From NCBI GenBank assembly GCA_035235625.1, contig CP141141.1, forward strand, positions 21,449,968-21,513,967: a DNA stretch of 64,000 nucleotides. The letters are read 5' to 3'. The DNA comes from Saururus chinensis. Its lineage: Eukaryota; Streptophyta; Magnoliopsida; Piperales; Saururaceae. Numbering within the stretch: the stretch's first letter is position 1; every line of letters begins with the position of its first letter. A program made the position numbers and the translations under genes. Below, in pieces: positions 13,051 through 24,440 of this stretch. The notes below the pieces were generated by a model. It saw only the letters and a program-made list of their open reading frames with translations. It was not told the origin of the DNA and did not search any database.

Positions 13051-14240
13051 TTCCTTAGCCTTGTCATGCCAACCTATCCTAAGGCAATCTAACTTATTCT
13101 TGCTCCCCCATCAAATTGGAAACTAAAGCTCTCTAAGACCTTCTTTCTAATCTAAATTTGAAATTTTTTCTTCCTATTGTATTGAGTAACCTTCTTTCTT
13201 TCATAAATTTGTTATGTGCTTTGTAATGCACATGCCTTTGACTTGTGGTTTCCTATTGTGTGAATTGATTTATTTCCTTGTCTTCATCAAATTATTCAAG
13301 TATGATCCACCATAATTTTCCTTAGTTTCATATTTGTTCATGACACAGTGACTAAAATAATTTATGTTGTATTTTATAGCTTCAATTTGATTAATTAAGG
13401 ACTTTTAATTGTCACCCTTGTGGTATCTTTACCAATGGTTAGACTTTGGACATTGATTCCTAAGAGGGTTTCTATGTTTTAACACATTATCAACTTGGGG
13501 AACAACCTTTATAGTGTGCATGGGTTCTTTAGCTTTGACAAACTTAGTGACACCCTTAGAACTAGTAGAATTTTACTCTCTAAACATTAGTCCTCATTTA
13601 TCACTACTATCTTATCCCATGTACAAAATTTTATCAAATTTCTCTTGCCCTAAAGTGAAAGATTTCAAATTTTCTTAGGAAATTTTAAATTCACTCCCTA
13701 GATCTTCAATCTTCTTCAAATAAGCATTATTTGTTTCTACTCTTTCATGAACATCAATCTCTAAGAATTTCAACTAATCTAAAAGATTAATTTTCTCATA
13801 TTCGAAGGTATTAAGTTTTTCTTTAGCATATACAGATTTATCTTCTAAAGATCAAGATTTCTTTCTCTCTTTCTCAAGTTCACACCTCAAGGTTTGAATC
13901 TCTTTCTCTAGTGATTCCTTATCTTCATCCAATTAAAGCTTTTTTATAGAAATAGATTCAATTATCTCCTCATTCAATTTAACAATCTTCCCTAACTTCT
14001 TACATTTTTTACTCGATTCAATGGCTTGTCTAAAAAGACTTTCAACATCAATATCCATATTATCACCAGAAGAATACGAATAAAGATGCTGAACAAGTCT
14101 AAACAATACACAAAATTACCAAAAACACACCTCTTGGAAAAATGAGAAAGATTAAGCAAGATAGATGCACACTCACATGCAAAACTAGATAGATAGCATA
14201 ATCCTAAAGTAAATTTTCAATCAAAATCCTCAGCTACCAC
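13051..14240 (-). mobile_element. Sirevirus-like Ty1/copia gag-region fossil
   Basis: Minus-strand translation around 13,430-14,080 gives charged, heptad-like coiled-coil sequence (for example LEKEIQTLRCELEKE) followed by FDKILYMG, the pattern of the long gag tail in plant Sirevirus/SIRE1-type copia elements. Upstream at higher coordinates is an LTR-like block with a primer-site-like TGGTAGCTGAGG at its edge. The element is broken in many places and no complete gag or pol remains. The copia assignment is fairly secure; the Sirevirus lineage is inferred from the coiled coil. Confidence 0.6.
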
Positions 14241-14245
14241 TTAGA

Positions 14246-15872
14246 GAGTTTAATATCCGTCTATATAGCTTAGTAGATCACCACATTGTCCCTAGTCTGA
14301 TTATCTTAGAAAGATAAAGACTATAAGATATGACCTCGTTGCATCGGAAATTGAATTAAGTACCAAAATTAATTAAAGGTAATGTTTATGAAATCATAAT
14401 CATGCTCATCATTAACTAAACCATAAACATGCAAAGCACATAAGGAAACACACAATGTTTTACTTCGAAAACCCAAACTTGGTTAAAAAATCATGGCAGC
14501 CGACCAACGACTAAATCAATGCATCAGCAAACAAGACATTTCATCAACACAAGAAAACCACCAACCTTCATTGAGACTCTAACCTAAACTCCTTTTGTTT
14601 AGACCTCCCCAAACACTTTTGTTGTTGGCCTTCAAGTCTTCTCCTCAAACCTTGAAACTTTTCTTCTACTTGATTTCTCTTTATTTCCTTCTGGCCTCTT
14701 CAAATAAGTTCCTCTTATTTATGACTTTAGCCTTGAGTTCTTTAATGCTCCTTTAAAGTTTATTGCAACTCCTCTCTAGTATATGAGTGTGAAAGATCTT
14801 TTCAACTGTGTGTTACTCAAGGAATCACCATTAACATGAACTTGAAGTACAATGATGATCCCTCATGGAAAACTAAGGACAAATGGTTTCTCCTCTTTTC
14901 TCTCTCAATTTGTAGGTTTTCTTCTCTCCAATTTCGTGTTTACCTAGCCCTTATATAGTCCATTAAGTCATTTAATAAGTTATACTTCAATTAAGAATGA
15001 ATTCTCTTCTAAAATAGCTTGATCTAGGTAAGTAACATAGACACTGGTCGATTGTTCAATGTTCTAATTAGGGTATGACTCTCCAAACGATTGATCAATC
15101 ACAAAAGCGATCAATCGATAAACTCTCTAACAAATTTTACACAATCCTATTTAGGTGTTGAACGACCGATCGATTGACTCAATACAATTAGCAGCTATTG
15201 ATCAATGCATAGTAAAATTTCTCACTTTACCTTAATTCTATCTAAAACTTCTAGATTCACTTAATTAATTCATTCTAAGCTAATCTAAGTGAATTGTGTA
15301 CGTGAGTATATGCAAATTAACTGTTATGACCCACCCAAGGGGTTGGGTCCAGCCTTAAGATTAGTAGTATCATTAGGATTTAATTATTAGTGATTGTATT
15401 TTAGAGTAATTAGGATTTTATTTGGCTTAGGCTTATGTTAGAGGTCCATTCTAATTAGAAGTCTATTCCAATTAAGAGTTTTAATAGCACTAGGATTATG
15501 AGGCTTAATTGGAATAGACTTCTAACTAGAATGGGCCTCTAACATAAGCCTAAGCCCAATAAAATCATAATTACTCTAAAATACAATCACTAATAATTAA
15601 ATTTTAATGATACTACTAATCTTAAGGGTGGACCCAACCCCTTTAGCGGGTCATAACATTAATCTTTTACCTTTGACACTTAGCTTAGTTTTCAACCTTG
15701 ATCGATAAGAAGACGTATGCTCCTATTTTTCAAGTCAATCAATTACAAACCTGACTCGAGCATGACTAAATCAAGTAATATTCCAAAGACTGAAATATAC
15801 ATGAAGTTTAGACATTGTTTTGATCATCAAAATTAAAAAATTTAAAATATATATGTCTCATATGTTCTTTCA
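14246..15872 (-). repeat. Sirevirus-like LTR, interrupted by a foldback element
   Basis: Read on the minus strand, the block begins TGAAAGAACATATG near 15,872, passes TTGATGATCAAAACAATG, and ends near GGATATTAAACTCT at about 14,246, followed by a degenerate iMet-type primer site. It includes many GATCGATTG-type words shared with 1-300. A 337 bp foldback element sits inside it at 15,321-15,657. Length without the insert is about 1.29 kb. Edges are approximate and no second LTR is seen. Confidence 0.5.
15321..15657. mobile_element. Foldback (long-TIR) MITE-like element
   Basis: The first about 150 bp, starting CTGTTATGACCC, are mirrored as reverse complement in the last about 150 bp, ending GGGTCATAAC, at roughly nine matches in ten. 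A short unpaired centre lies near 15,480-15,500. ATTAA flanks both sides (15,316-15,320 and 15,658-15,662), a probable 5 bp target duplication. It carries no coding capacity. Transcription would give a long hairpin. Superfamily is not clear from the ends. Confidence 0.85.
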
Positions 15873-15999
15873 GCTAGGTTCCACACCAAAGGCCAATTGG
15901 AAAATAACCCAAAAAGGATAAGGCTCTAATAAACAATCTGGTATTTTCCAGCAAAAATCGGGAGACAGGAGGGAGGAAAAAAATTACATAGTAGCATAG

Positions 16000-16332
16000 T
16001 GTTGTGCATGTTCACACGATTCATCATTTATCCTTATTTCAGTACATTATTATCTTTATTTTGGTACATTAGGCTAGTTTTCCTTATGTTAGTGGATGAT
16101 TTACATTTGTAATTGGTTATTGAACTTTGATAGGCGCACTAGTGGACCACGGGATAGACGGGCCCACTAGTGGCACATTTCCCATTGTAGGAGGGCACGA
16201 CTCCCCATAAGAGGGTCATCTCCCTCCCTGGTTTGGGTTATGCAATAGAAGACTCTAATTATTCTTCTCTTTCTTCCCTCTTCCTTCCCTTTCCCTGCGT
16301 AGAACTCTTGGGTACCAACATTAGGCACATCA
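16000..16332 (+). repeat. LTR of the Reina-like chromovirus family
   Basis: TGTTGTGCATG at the left and CACATCA at the right are the ends of the LTRs at 21,432 and 31,572, here inverted. The next bases, ATCAATATATACACAAG, are the exact reverse complement of the host flank left of 21,432, so this LTR and its flank were copied together. The left neighbour CATAG does not match ATCAA, so this is not a simple solo LTR. Confidence 0.85.
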
Positions 16333-17602
16333 ATCAATATATACACAAGATCAAAAGTTAAAATTAAACACAAGATATTTATGGCAGCGTTAATTAATTA
16401 TACTCACTCTCTTTTAAAATTACACTTTTTACCTTTTCACATAATTTGTGGCTTAGGGCGCTTATCAAATTTTTTTCTTCTTTACAAAGTACATCATTTA
16501 TATTGCAACTTTCTTTAGATGCTTCTATTTTAATATATACATTTTATCACCTTACACTTTGAAGCATGTCGACAAATTTAAATTCTGCCCCTTGGAGTTA
16601 AATCTAGTCCGATTAGACTAACAACCAATCACTCACAAAGGTTAAGGCTCCACCATGTTGTTCATGGACAACAATGTCATGACCCAAGTTTTCAAAATAC
16701 ATAAAATTAAATCAAAGCTTGCCAAGGCTTCTACCTTAACATGTGTAGCATTCTTAAGGTTATTGTCCTTCGTTAAGGGCTAACCAGGGTTCATGCCCTT
16801 CATTAGGAGCTAACTAGGCTAATATGTGTATTGTCTATCCAATTTCCCTTCAAATTAGAGTTGTGAACGTTTCTATTCATGGAGCTCTGTTAGTACGTCT
16901 ACCAAGTTAAAGGTCAAGACAAACAAATTAATCTTAAATTCCCTGACTCATAAAGAGAAGTTTTCTTTTCAAAATTTCTGGTCCTAATATTTAGTCTTTC
17001 AAAACCCTAGCCTCTCTTCTACAAGTCATGGGCGCATTAATGACAACGGCTATAAAGAGAGGGTTGGCCACTAGTTCCAACGAAACAATTATCATTTCTT
17101 TACCTCATCTCAATTTCTCTGTGGCATGCTTGCATGTATTTTTTTTAAAGTATTTTTGTAAATCATATCTTTGACGAGGAAGTAATTCTCTAAAGTCACC
17201 TTTCAAATATATTTTACTCATTATAATTAAAATAGTGGCGAAGCTTGATTTTCTCCATATCACATGAACCACAATGCATAATTCATAAATTACTTTAAAA
17301 GATAATAATCCAATAAAATAAACACATGAGACAATCACAAAAAATTCATTTGAAAATAACTCAGGTACTTATTGTGACAAAGTCTTGTGTACATTAATTT
17401 CAAAAGATAACTTATGTAAACATTTATGTCTTAAGAAATGATAAAAATCCCTACCTAATTCTCTGTCTAAGTTCAAAGGCAATGAAAATAACTCCTCACT
17501 TAGATGACAATTTTTACCTTTATAGAGTTCTCAATTCTTCAAAATGAGTTTTCCATATCGTAGAGCACACAAGAATCTCAATGCTCCTTGACCCAAATTG
17601 GA
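16000..17602 (+). repeat. Arm 1 of large inverted duplication
   Basis: This arm pairs with 19,541-21,773 in reverse complement at roughly nine matches in ten. It contains the chromovirus LTR, about 340 bp of flank, and the start of an LTR-like block. Arm 2 is longer by about 620 bp, which lie near 20,421-21,037 within that block. Confidence 0.9.
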
Positions 17603-17802
17603 CTTGAAATGACCTCAAAACATGAAAAAGAAGGCTGGAAGAGGGAAACCCCTTTTTAAATAGGTTGGCATGCTGCCAAGGAAGCAAAGCTAGCCATGCA
17701 CGTAAACCGCATAGCACACATCACTAAGCTGCACATAGCACAAATACTACATGGTGCACTGCGCGCTGCGTCATATGGCACATAACGCAGACCTATTTAT
17801 TA

Positions 17803-17870
<68 letters not shown>

Positions 17871-18171
17871 TATTCCTTTATTTCGAATAAGCATATCTTT
17901 CTACCCCGAACTCGGATTCGTGTGCTCTTAATATTGTTAGACTCGTATCGACGAGCTCTACGATACAATACTTCATATGGTAGGTTTATGTCAAACTTTT
18001 TCAAGTAAGACCCACCTATATGGCACACTTCTTGAAGATGTAACTTATACTTTCGACCTCCATTTTTTACATTCTTGGGCTTATTATGCTCATCTCTTAG
18101 ATCTCTATAAACACGTTGAACTTTTAACATATATTTTTCTGAAAAATAGTTTAAAAACTATAGTTGTTACA
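16675..18171 (+). repeat. LTR-like block TGTCATGACCC...GTTGTTACA
   Basis: It starts TGTCATGACCC and ends GTTGTTACA, with flanks AACAA and AGCAA that look like a target duplication with one difference. Internally it has a GC-richer part, a long (ATT)n tract, the shared cassette (17,881-18,120) and CTCTATAAA near 18,107. The same order occurs at 441-2704 and, inverted, at 58,915-60,305. I read it as a solo LTR of an unnamed gypsy-type family. Confidence 0.6.
17796..17873. repeat. (ATT)n microsatellite
   Basis: About 25 uninterrupted ATT units lie inside the LTR-like block, at the place where its relatives have only a short ATT-rich tract. Expansion is therefore specific to this copy. Confidence 0.95.
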
Positions 18172-18449
18172 AGCAATACCCATGAAGTCCTTAGACACAT
18201 GTACATTTTAATATATACTCGTAAGTACACGAATTAAGAGATGAAAAGTAGTTTAAACGAGGTCAATCCCATAAGGATTGATTAGAATTAACCACATTCT
18301 AAAAGTATGTTTAACTAAATCAATGAATGATTAATTCTATGAAACTAAAACAATGAAAACTCAATGACAATTCAAATAAAGAAGAACCCAGAGAATAAAA
18401 TCCACTACCAGTTATCACAACCCGAATTTCACGTATCAAACTACAAAAA
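18172..18449. other. AT-rich DNA, nothing recognised
   Basis: No coding or repeat feature is supported before the 31 bp tandem array. Confidence 0.3.
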
Positions 18450-18542
18450 TATACTTAACTTGAACACCCCATGTTTATAATATACTTAACTTGAACACCC
18501 CATGTTTATAATATACTTAACTTGAACACCCCATGTTTATAA
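18450..18542. repeat. 31 bp tandem repeat, three identical units
   Basis: Units start at 18,450, 18,481 and 18,512 and carry TATACTTAACTTGAACACCC followed by CATGTTTATAA. They appear identical, so the expansion is recent. Confidence 0.95.
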
Positions 18543-19132
18543 TCAAATACATGCCCCAAAGATTATATACCCATGTTCTTGTTCTGACACATGATTATGT
18601 TCTAATCAAAACAACTAACACAACTATCCTTGGTCAGACATAGCTACACATGTATTCAATTTTTATTTATGAAAAAACACTTAGGGTCACTAGGGTTCAC
18701 TTGTAAATTAACTCTAGTCAATGGACATGCGCTAGAATTAAAAACATTGAAATTTAATTAAGCACAATGAATGAAAACTTACTCTACCACTAAAACTTAC
18801 AAAAAGTATTTATTCTTAGTTAAACAGAAGTAATTCAATTAATTTAAAGTTAATTCAAATCAGCATTTTGCCTTCAATCAAGCACTAGGAATCAAAAACA
18901 ATGAATTTTAACATTAACTAGCACAACAAACTAGGAGTTTTACATCAATTATCTTGACAAAAGAAATATATAAGTCATGAAAAAATAGTGCTTCATCATG
19001 CTTTGGAGAAGAAAATTAGCTAGCCATATAGAGTAGAGAGAAAAACTAATTTCTAGAGTCATTAACGGCACACGATGATGACGATAACAGCAATCAAATC
19101 TCCATCCTCGTCTTCTTCCTCAGTTTTCTCTC
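18543..19132. other. AT-rich DNA, nothing recognised
   Basis: Scattered A-rich tracts and no supported gene. The last part, about 19,060-19,132, is CT-rich and adjoins the broken edge of a chromovirus fragment. Confidence 0.3.
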
Positions 19133-19540
19133 TATCCTGTGGTCCACTAGCGCGCCTATCAAAGTTCAATAACCAATTACAAATGCAAATCATCCACTAA
19201 CATAAGGAAAACTAGCCTGATGTACCGAAATAAAGATAATAATGTACTGAAATAAGGATAAATGATGAATCATGTGAATGTGCACAACACTCCACCATGC
19301 TTCCGCTACTCGCCTTGACCTCAAGGCGACCAAGCTGGGTAACGAGACATGAACTCATCCTCAGGCATCCACGTGGCATCCTAAAGTGATTGTCCCTGCA
19401 AAGAAACCAGAACCTCCATAATAATGCGACCTGAGCGACAGACCCGACTCTTATTGAGCATCGAAGCAGGAACGGGGTCGGAGGAAGTAACCGTGCCCAT
19501 CAAGGGTGGTGGCGGAGCATCGATGGCCAAAGACGTGTTA
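19133..19540 (-). mobile_element. Reina-like chromovirus fragment (3' LTR part and pol tail)
   Basis: 19,133-19,289 matches the right part of the LTR at 21,432-21,773, ending TGCACAACA. 19,290-19,540 matches 21,774-22,026, the end of pol with the chromodomain region. The fragment is in the same orientation as the large element to its right. Its right edge coincides with the start of arm 2 of the inverted duplication, so the two share a rearrangement junction. Confidence 0.8.
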
Positions 19541-21773
19541 CCAATTTGGGTCATTCAAGATGCATTTTTACATTATTCGTGTGTGCTCTACGATATGGAA
19601 AACTCATTTTGAAGAATTGAGAACTCTATAAAGGTAAAAATTGTCATCTAAGTGAGGAGTTATGTTCATTACCTTTGAACTCGGACAGAGAATTAGGTAG
19701 AGATTTTTATCATTTCTTAAGACAAATGTTTGCATAGGTTATCTTTTAAAATTAATGTACACAAGACTTTGTCACAATAAGTACCTGAGTTATTTTCAAA
19801 TGAATTTTTTGTGATTGTCTCTTGTGTTTATTTTATTGGATAATTATCTTTCAAAGTAAGTTATGAATTATGCATTGTGGTTCATGTGATTTGGAGAAAA
19901 TCAAGCTTTGCCACTGTTTTAATTATAAATGAGTAAAATATATTTAAAAGGCAATTTTAGAGAATTATTTCCTCGTCAAAGATATGATTTACAAAAATAC
20001 TTTAAAAAAAATACATGCAAGCATGCCACAGAGTTATTGAGATGAGGTAAAGATATGATAATTGTTTCGTTGGAACTAGTGGCCAACCCTCTCTTTACAG
20101 CCATTGTCATTAACGCGCCCTTGACTTGTAAAGTAGAGGCTAGGGTTTTGAAAGACTAAATATTAGGACCAGATATTTTGAAAAGAAAACTTCTCTTTAT
20201 GAGTCAGGGAATTTAAGATTAATTTGTTTGTCTTGACCATTAACTTGGTAGACCTACTAATAGAGCTCCATGAATAGAAACGTTCACAACTCTAATTTGA
20301 AGGGAAATTGGATAGACGATACACATATTAGCCTAGTTAGCTCCTAATGAAGGGCATGAACCCTGGTTAGCCCTTAACGACGGACAATAACCCTTAAGAA
20401 TACTACACATGTTAAGGTAGACAATATGATGGACAAGCTCTCTATTCTCTTGATCTCAGGTCCCCATGAGTACGAAGGGTGTCTCTTTTCTCTACAAACA
20501 CGTGATTATTTGCAAAAGACTTGTGGATGAGTAAGAGGTAGCTGCTTTGTACTCGCAGTAGACTCCAGAGGGTGGAGTAGGTGTCAAGGACACTGGTAGT
20601 AAGCTATGAGAGCTTTCAAACTCTAGTATTATTTTCGATACATTGGGAGAAGCTCTAAGGGATATTTTAGGTGAGAGGTACACCCTAGTTTTTTTTAAGT
20701 TTTACCGATCTTTCTAATTATGTGATTTGAAACCTGTTATGTTACATTTACATCTAATAGTATAAATTCACATACTAAGTATTTTAAAATACTCACCACC
20801 CCCTAGACCTTGTAAGACCCTACGAGGCGTAGTGTGTGGATAGAAAAGAAATTTTTGGGAACTTTTGAGGAGAAGATGAGGATCAACAAACGTACCATAG
20901 ATCTTCAATCATTTTATTAGTTTTCTTTGGCTCAAGAAGCCTTGTTTATATTCTTCTTATGTGTTTATTCACAGATGGTACATTTTTGAGGAAATAAAAT
21001 TTTTATATTATACTTATGGGAAATACCTTGGTCGAAGCCTTGGCAAGCTTTGATTTAATTTTATGTATTTTGAAAACTCGGGTCATGACATTGTTGTCCA
21101 TGAACAACATGGTGCAGCCTTAACCTTTGTGAGTGATTGGTTGTTAGTCTAATTGGACTGGATTTAACTCTAAGGGGCAGAATTTAAATTTGTCAACATG
21201 CTTCGAAGTGTAAGGTGTACAATGTATATATTAAAATAAAAGCATCTAAAGAAAGTTGCAATATAAATGATGTACTTTGTAATGAAGAAAATAATATGAT
21301 GAGCGCCCTAAGCCACAAATTATGTGAAAAGGTAAAATGTGTAATGTTAAAAGAGACTGAGTATAATTAATTAACCCTGCCATAAATATCTTGTGTTGAA
21401 TTTTAACTTTTGATCTTGTGTATATATTGATTGATGTGCCCGATGTGGGCACAATCGTTACCTAAGAGTTCCACGCAGGGAAAGGGAAGGAAGAGGGAAG
21501 AAAGGGAAGAATAATTAGAGTCTTCTATTGTATAACCCAAACCAGGGAGGGAGACGACCCTCTTATGGGGAGTCGCACCCTCCTACAATGGGAAACATGC
21601 CGCTAGTGGGCCCGGCTATCCCGTGGTCCACTAGCACGCCTATCAAAGTTCAATAACCAATTACAAATGCAAATCATCTACTAACATAAGGTAAACTAGC
21701 CTAATGTACCAAAATAAAGATAATAATGTACTGAAATAAGGATAAATAATAAATTGTGTGAACGTACACAACA
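19541..21773 (-). repeat. Arm 2 of large inverted duplication
   Basis: Reverse complement of 16,000-17,602 with an additional about 620 bp. It contains an inverted partial copy of the LTR-like block (19,541 to 21,090, ending TCATGACA on this strand), 341 bp of shared flank, and the 3' LTR of the large chromovirus. The ATT tract and cassette present beyond arm 1 are absent here because the arm stops first. Confidence 0.9.
21432..21773 (-). repeat. 3' LTR of outer chromovirus
   Basis: Begins TGATGTGCCC and ends ACACAACA on the plus strand; partner of 31,572-31,909. The adjoining internal sequence, GGAAGCGTGGTGGAG on the minus strand, is a plausible polypurine tract. Confidence 0.92.
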
Positions 21774-22300
21774 CTCCACCACGCTTCCGCTACTCACCTT
21801 GACCTCAAGGTGACCAAGTTGGGTAGCGAGACATGAACTCATCCTTAGGCATCCACGTAGCATCTTTGAGTGACTGTCCTTGCAAAGAAACCAGAACTTC
21901 TATAATAATGCGACCTGAGTGACGGACCCGATGCTTATCAAGCATTGAAGCAGGAACTGGGTCAGAGGAAGTAACGAGGCCCATCAGGGGTGGTGGCGGA
22001 GCATCGACGGCCAAAGACGTGTCACCTATGCAGCGGTGCAGCTTGGATACAAGAAAGATAGGGTGGACTAAGGAACTATGCAGCAGGGCAAGGCTGTAAG
22101 CTACCAGACCGATACACTCCTCTACAGCATAAGACCCATGAAACCAGGGGGCGAGCTTGGAATGCTCAGGCTGGAACAGGGATGTCTGGCGCTAAGGAAG
22201 AACAGAGACATACACCAAGTCATCCACGGCGAACTCCCTATGCATGTGATGGCCATCGTAAATCTGCCTCATCCTGTTCTGAGCAAATGACAAGTTCTCC
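21774..22300 (-). pseudogene. Outer chromovirus: integrase C-terminus and chromodomain-like tail
   Basis: Minus-strand readings include the segment with EVLVSLQGQSLKDATWMP, the form of a chromodomain end (EVLVxWxG...ATW). Chromodomains are known to steer integration of these elements to heterochromatin. The sequence is fossil and broken. Confidence 0.8.
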
Positions 22301-23440
22301 TTAAGCTGACGAAGAACCTCGTCCCATGTGTGGAGCATATAATCCACCTCAGCCACAAAGGAACGGTGAGGAACATAAGATAACACGGTCGGGGGTGGAC
22401 GGCCATACAACACCTCAAAAGGAGTGAAACTAGCACGTGTGATAAGAGGTGTTATAGGACCACTCTGCCCATGGTAGAAGCTGAAGCCATCGGCGGGGTT
22501 TAGACATCATGAAGTAGCGGAGGTACTGCTCTAAGCAGGAGTTGACCACCTCTGTCTAGCCATCCATCTGAAGGTGATAAGCAGTGCTCATGCGAAGAGA
22601 AGTGACCTATAAAGTGAAGAACTCTCGCCAAAACTGAGATATGAAGATCTGGTCACGATCAGAGACAATAGTGTGAGGCATGCCATGTAGTTTGGCCACC
22701 TCCCGAACATAGAGCTCCGCCATTGTCTTGGCAGTGAATGGATGTCTCAGAGTAGAAAAGTGAGTGTACTTGGACAGTCAGTCCACCACCACCATAATCA
22801 CCGACTTGCCTTGCACCAGGGGCAAGGCCTCCACGAAGTCCATCAAAACATCCTCCCAAACCTTATCGGGGATAGGCAAGGGCTATAACAACCCGACATG
22901 CGAGGTCGTGGCGGCCTTAGCTCTCTGGCAAACATCACAAGCAGCCACATACTCCTGTACTGCCTGTCGAAGACCCTACCACATAAAGCTCTAGTTGACC
23001 CGCTTATAAGTACAGAATGTTCCCTCATGACCGGCCACTGGAGTGTCATGGGAGTGGGAGAGGATGTGCCTACAAAGATCAGCAACATCCTTCCAAAAGA
23101 ATAGGGCATCCTTTCATGCAAAGAATGGACGAGCAACTGGGTTGGTTTGGAGAGTTGTAATAATGGCCTACGTCATAGAATCAACAATGTATGCTCACCT
23201 CAACTCATCAATGAAGGGGTAGGTTGGAGTGGAAAGGGCCAAGCAAGAACCCAGAGTAGAACTGCGAGAAAGGGCGTCGACCACTGTGTTCTCGGACCCT
23301 TTCTTGTACACGACCGCATAGTCATAACCAAGTAACTTACTGACCCACCGCTGCTGAGACGGAGTGGACACCTGCCGCTCGAGGAAGTACTTCAGGGGCT
23401 GGTGGTCAGTACGGATCAAGAACCGGTGGCCAAGTAGGTA
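22301..23440 (-). pseudogene. Outer chromovirus: integrase and RNase H region
   Basis: Minus-strand readings show the integrase-core neighbourhood and, near 23,195-23,419, RTDHQPLKYFLERQ and VNKLLGYDY-like words typical of the end of the RNase H domain (SKLLGYDYAVVYKKGSEN). Fossil, several breaks. Confidence 0.8.
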
Positions 23441-24440
23441 CGGAGGCTACTTATCGACGGCGAGGGCAATCGCCAACATCTCTTTTTCATACATGGACAT
23501 AGACAGACATCGGCCAGCCAAAGCCTTGCTGAAGTAGGCAATGGGGCACTCATCCTGTAACAAAACTGCCCTGAGTCCCGTATCCGAAGCATATGTCTCC
23601 ACCACAAAGGGCAAGCTGAAATCGGGGAATATAAGAGCAAGGGCAGATGCCATAGCCTGCTTCAGCTCGTCAAACGCTGCCTGGGAACCCTTATCCCAAC
23701 CGAAGGCGCCCTTTTTAAGAAGCTCTGTAAGAGGCCGAGCAATCTCCCCATACCAGATGATGAACTGTCTATAATATCCATTAAGGCCAAGAAAACCCTG
23801 CAGCACCCGTACACAAGTAGGTTGTGGCGAAGAGAGCATGGCGGCCACCTTGGACGGGTCAGTAGCGACGCTGTGTCGTGAGATAATATGGCCTAAGTAA
23901 TCCACTTGCGGGCTGCTAAAGGAACACTTCGAATGCTTAATGAATAAAGAGTTAGCTCTCAGAATAGAAAAGACAGACATAAGATGCTCCAAGTGCTCCG
24001 CCCACGACTGACTGTAAACAAGAATGTTGTCAAAGAAGAACAGTATATAACGGCGAAGGAACAGCTTGAAAAGGTCATTCATGAGGCACTCAAATGTGGA
24101 GGGGGCATTGGTCAGCCAAAACGGCATGATGAGGAACTCGAAATGGCCGTCATGAGTCTAGAAGGTTGTCTTGTGCACATCAGCAGGCTGCACCCGAATC
24201 TGATGATAACCTGAATGAAGGTCGAGTTTACTAAAGACTGTGGCACCGGACAACTCATCCAACAACTCCTCGATCACTGGTATAGGGTATTTGTCTTTGA
24301 CGGTGATGGCATTCAGGGCACGATAGTCGACACAGAACTACATGTACCATCTTTCTTCCGAACCGGCAGCACCGGAGACGAATAGGAGCTTGTGCTAGGC
24401 CGGATGATCCCAGACTGGAGCATGTTAGCCACTGGACGCT
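23441..24440 (-). pseudogene. Outer chromovirus: reverse transcriptase
   Basis: A long reading starting near 24,127 has MPFWLTNAPSTF (usual MPFGLTNAPATF), a YILFFFDNILVYS catalytic-loop region and HSKCSF, then FLGLNGYYRQFI and the RNase H connection. This order is diagnostic of Ty3/gypsy reverse transcriptase. Fossil. Confidence 0.9.

Noticed and set aside
17751-18008. Frame with a long isoleucine run
   Set aside because: It is the translated (ATT)n microsatellite.
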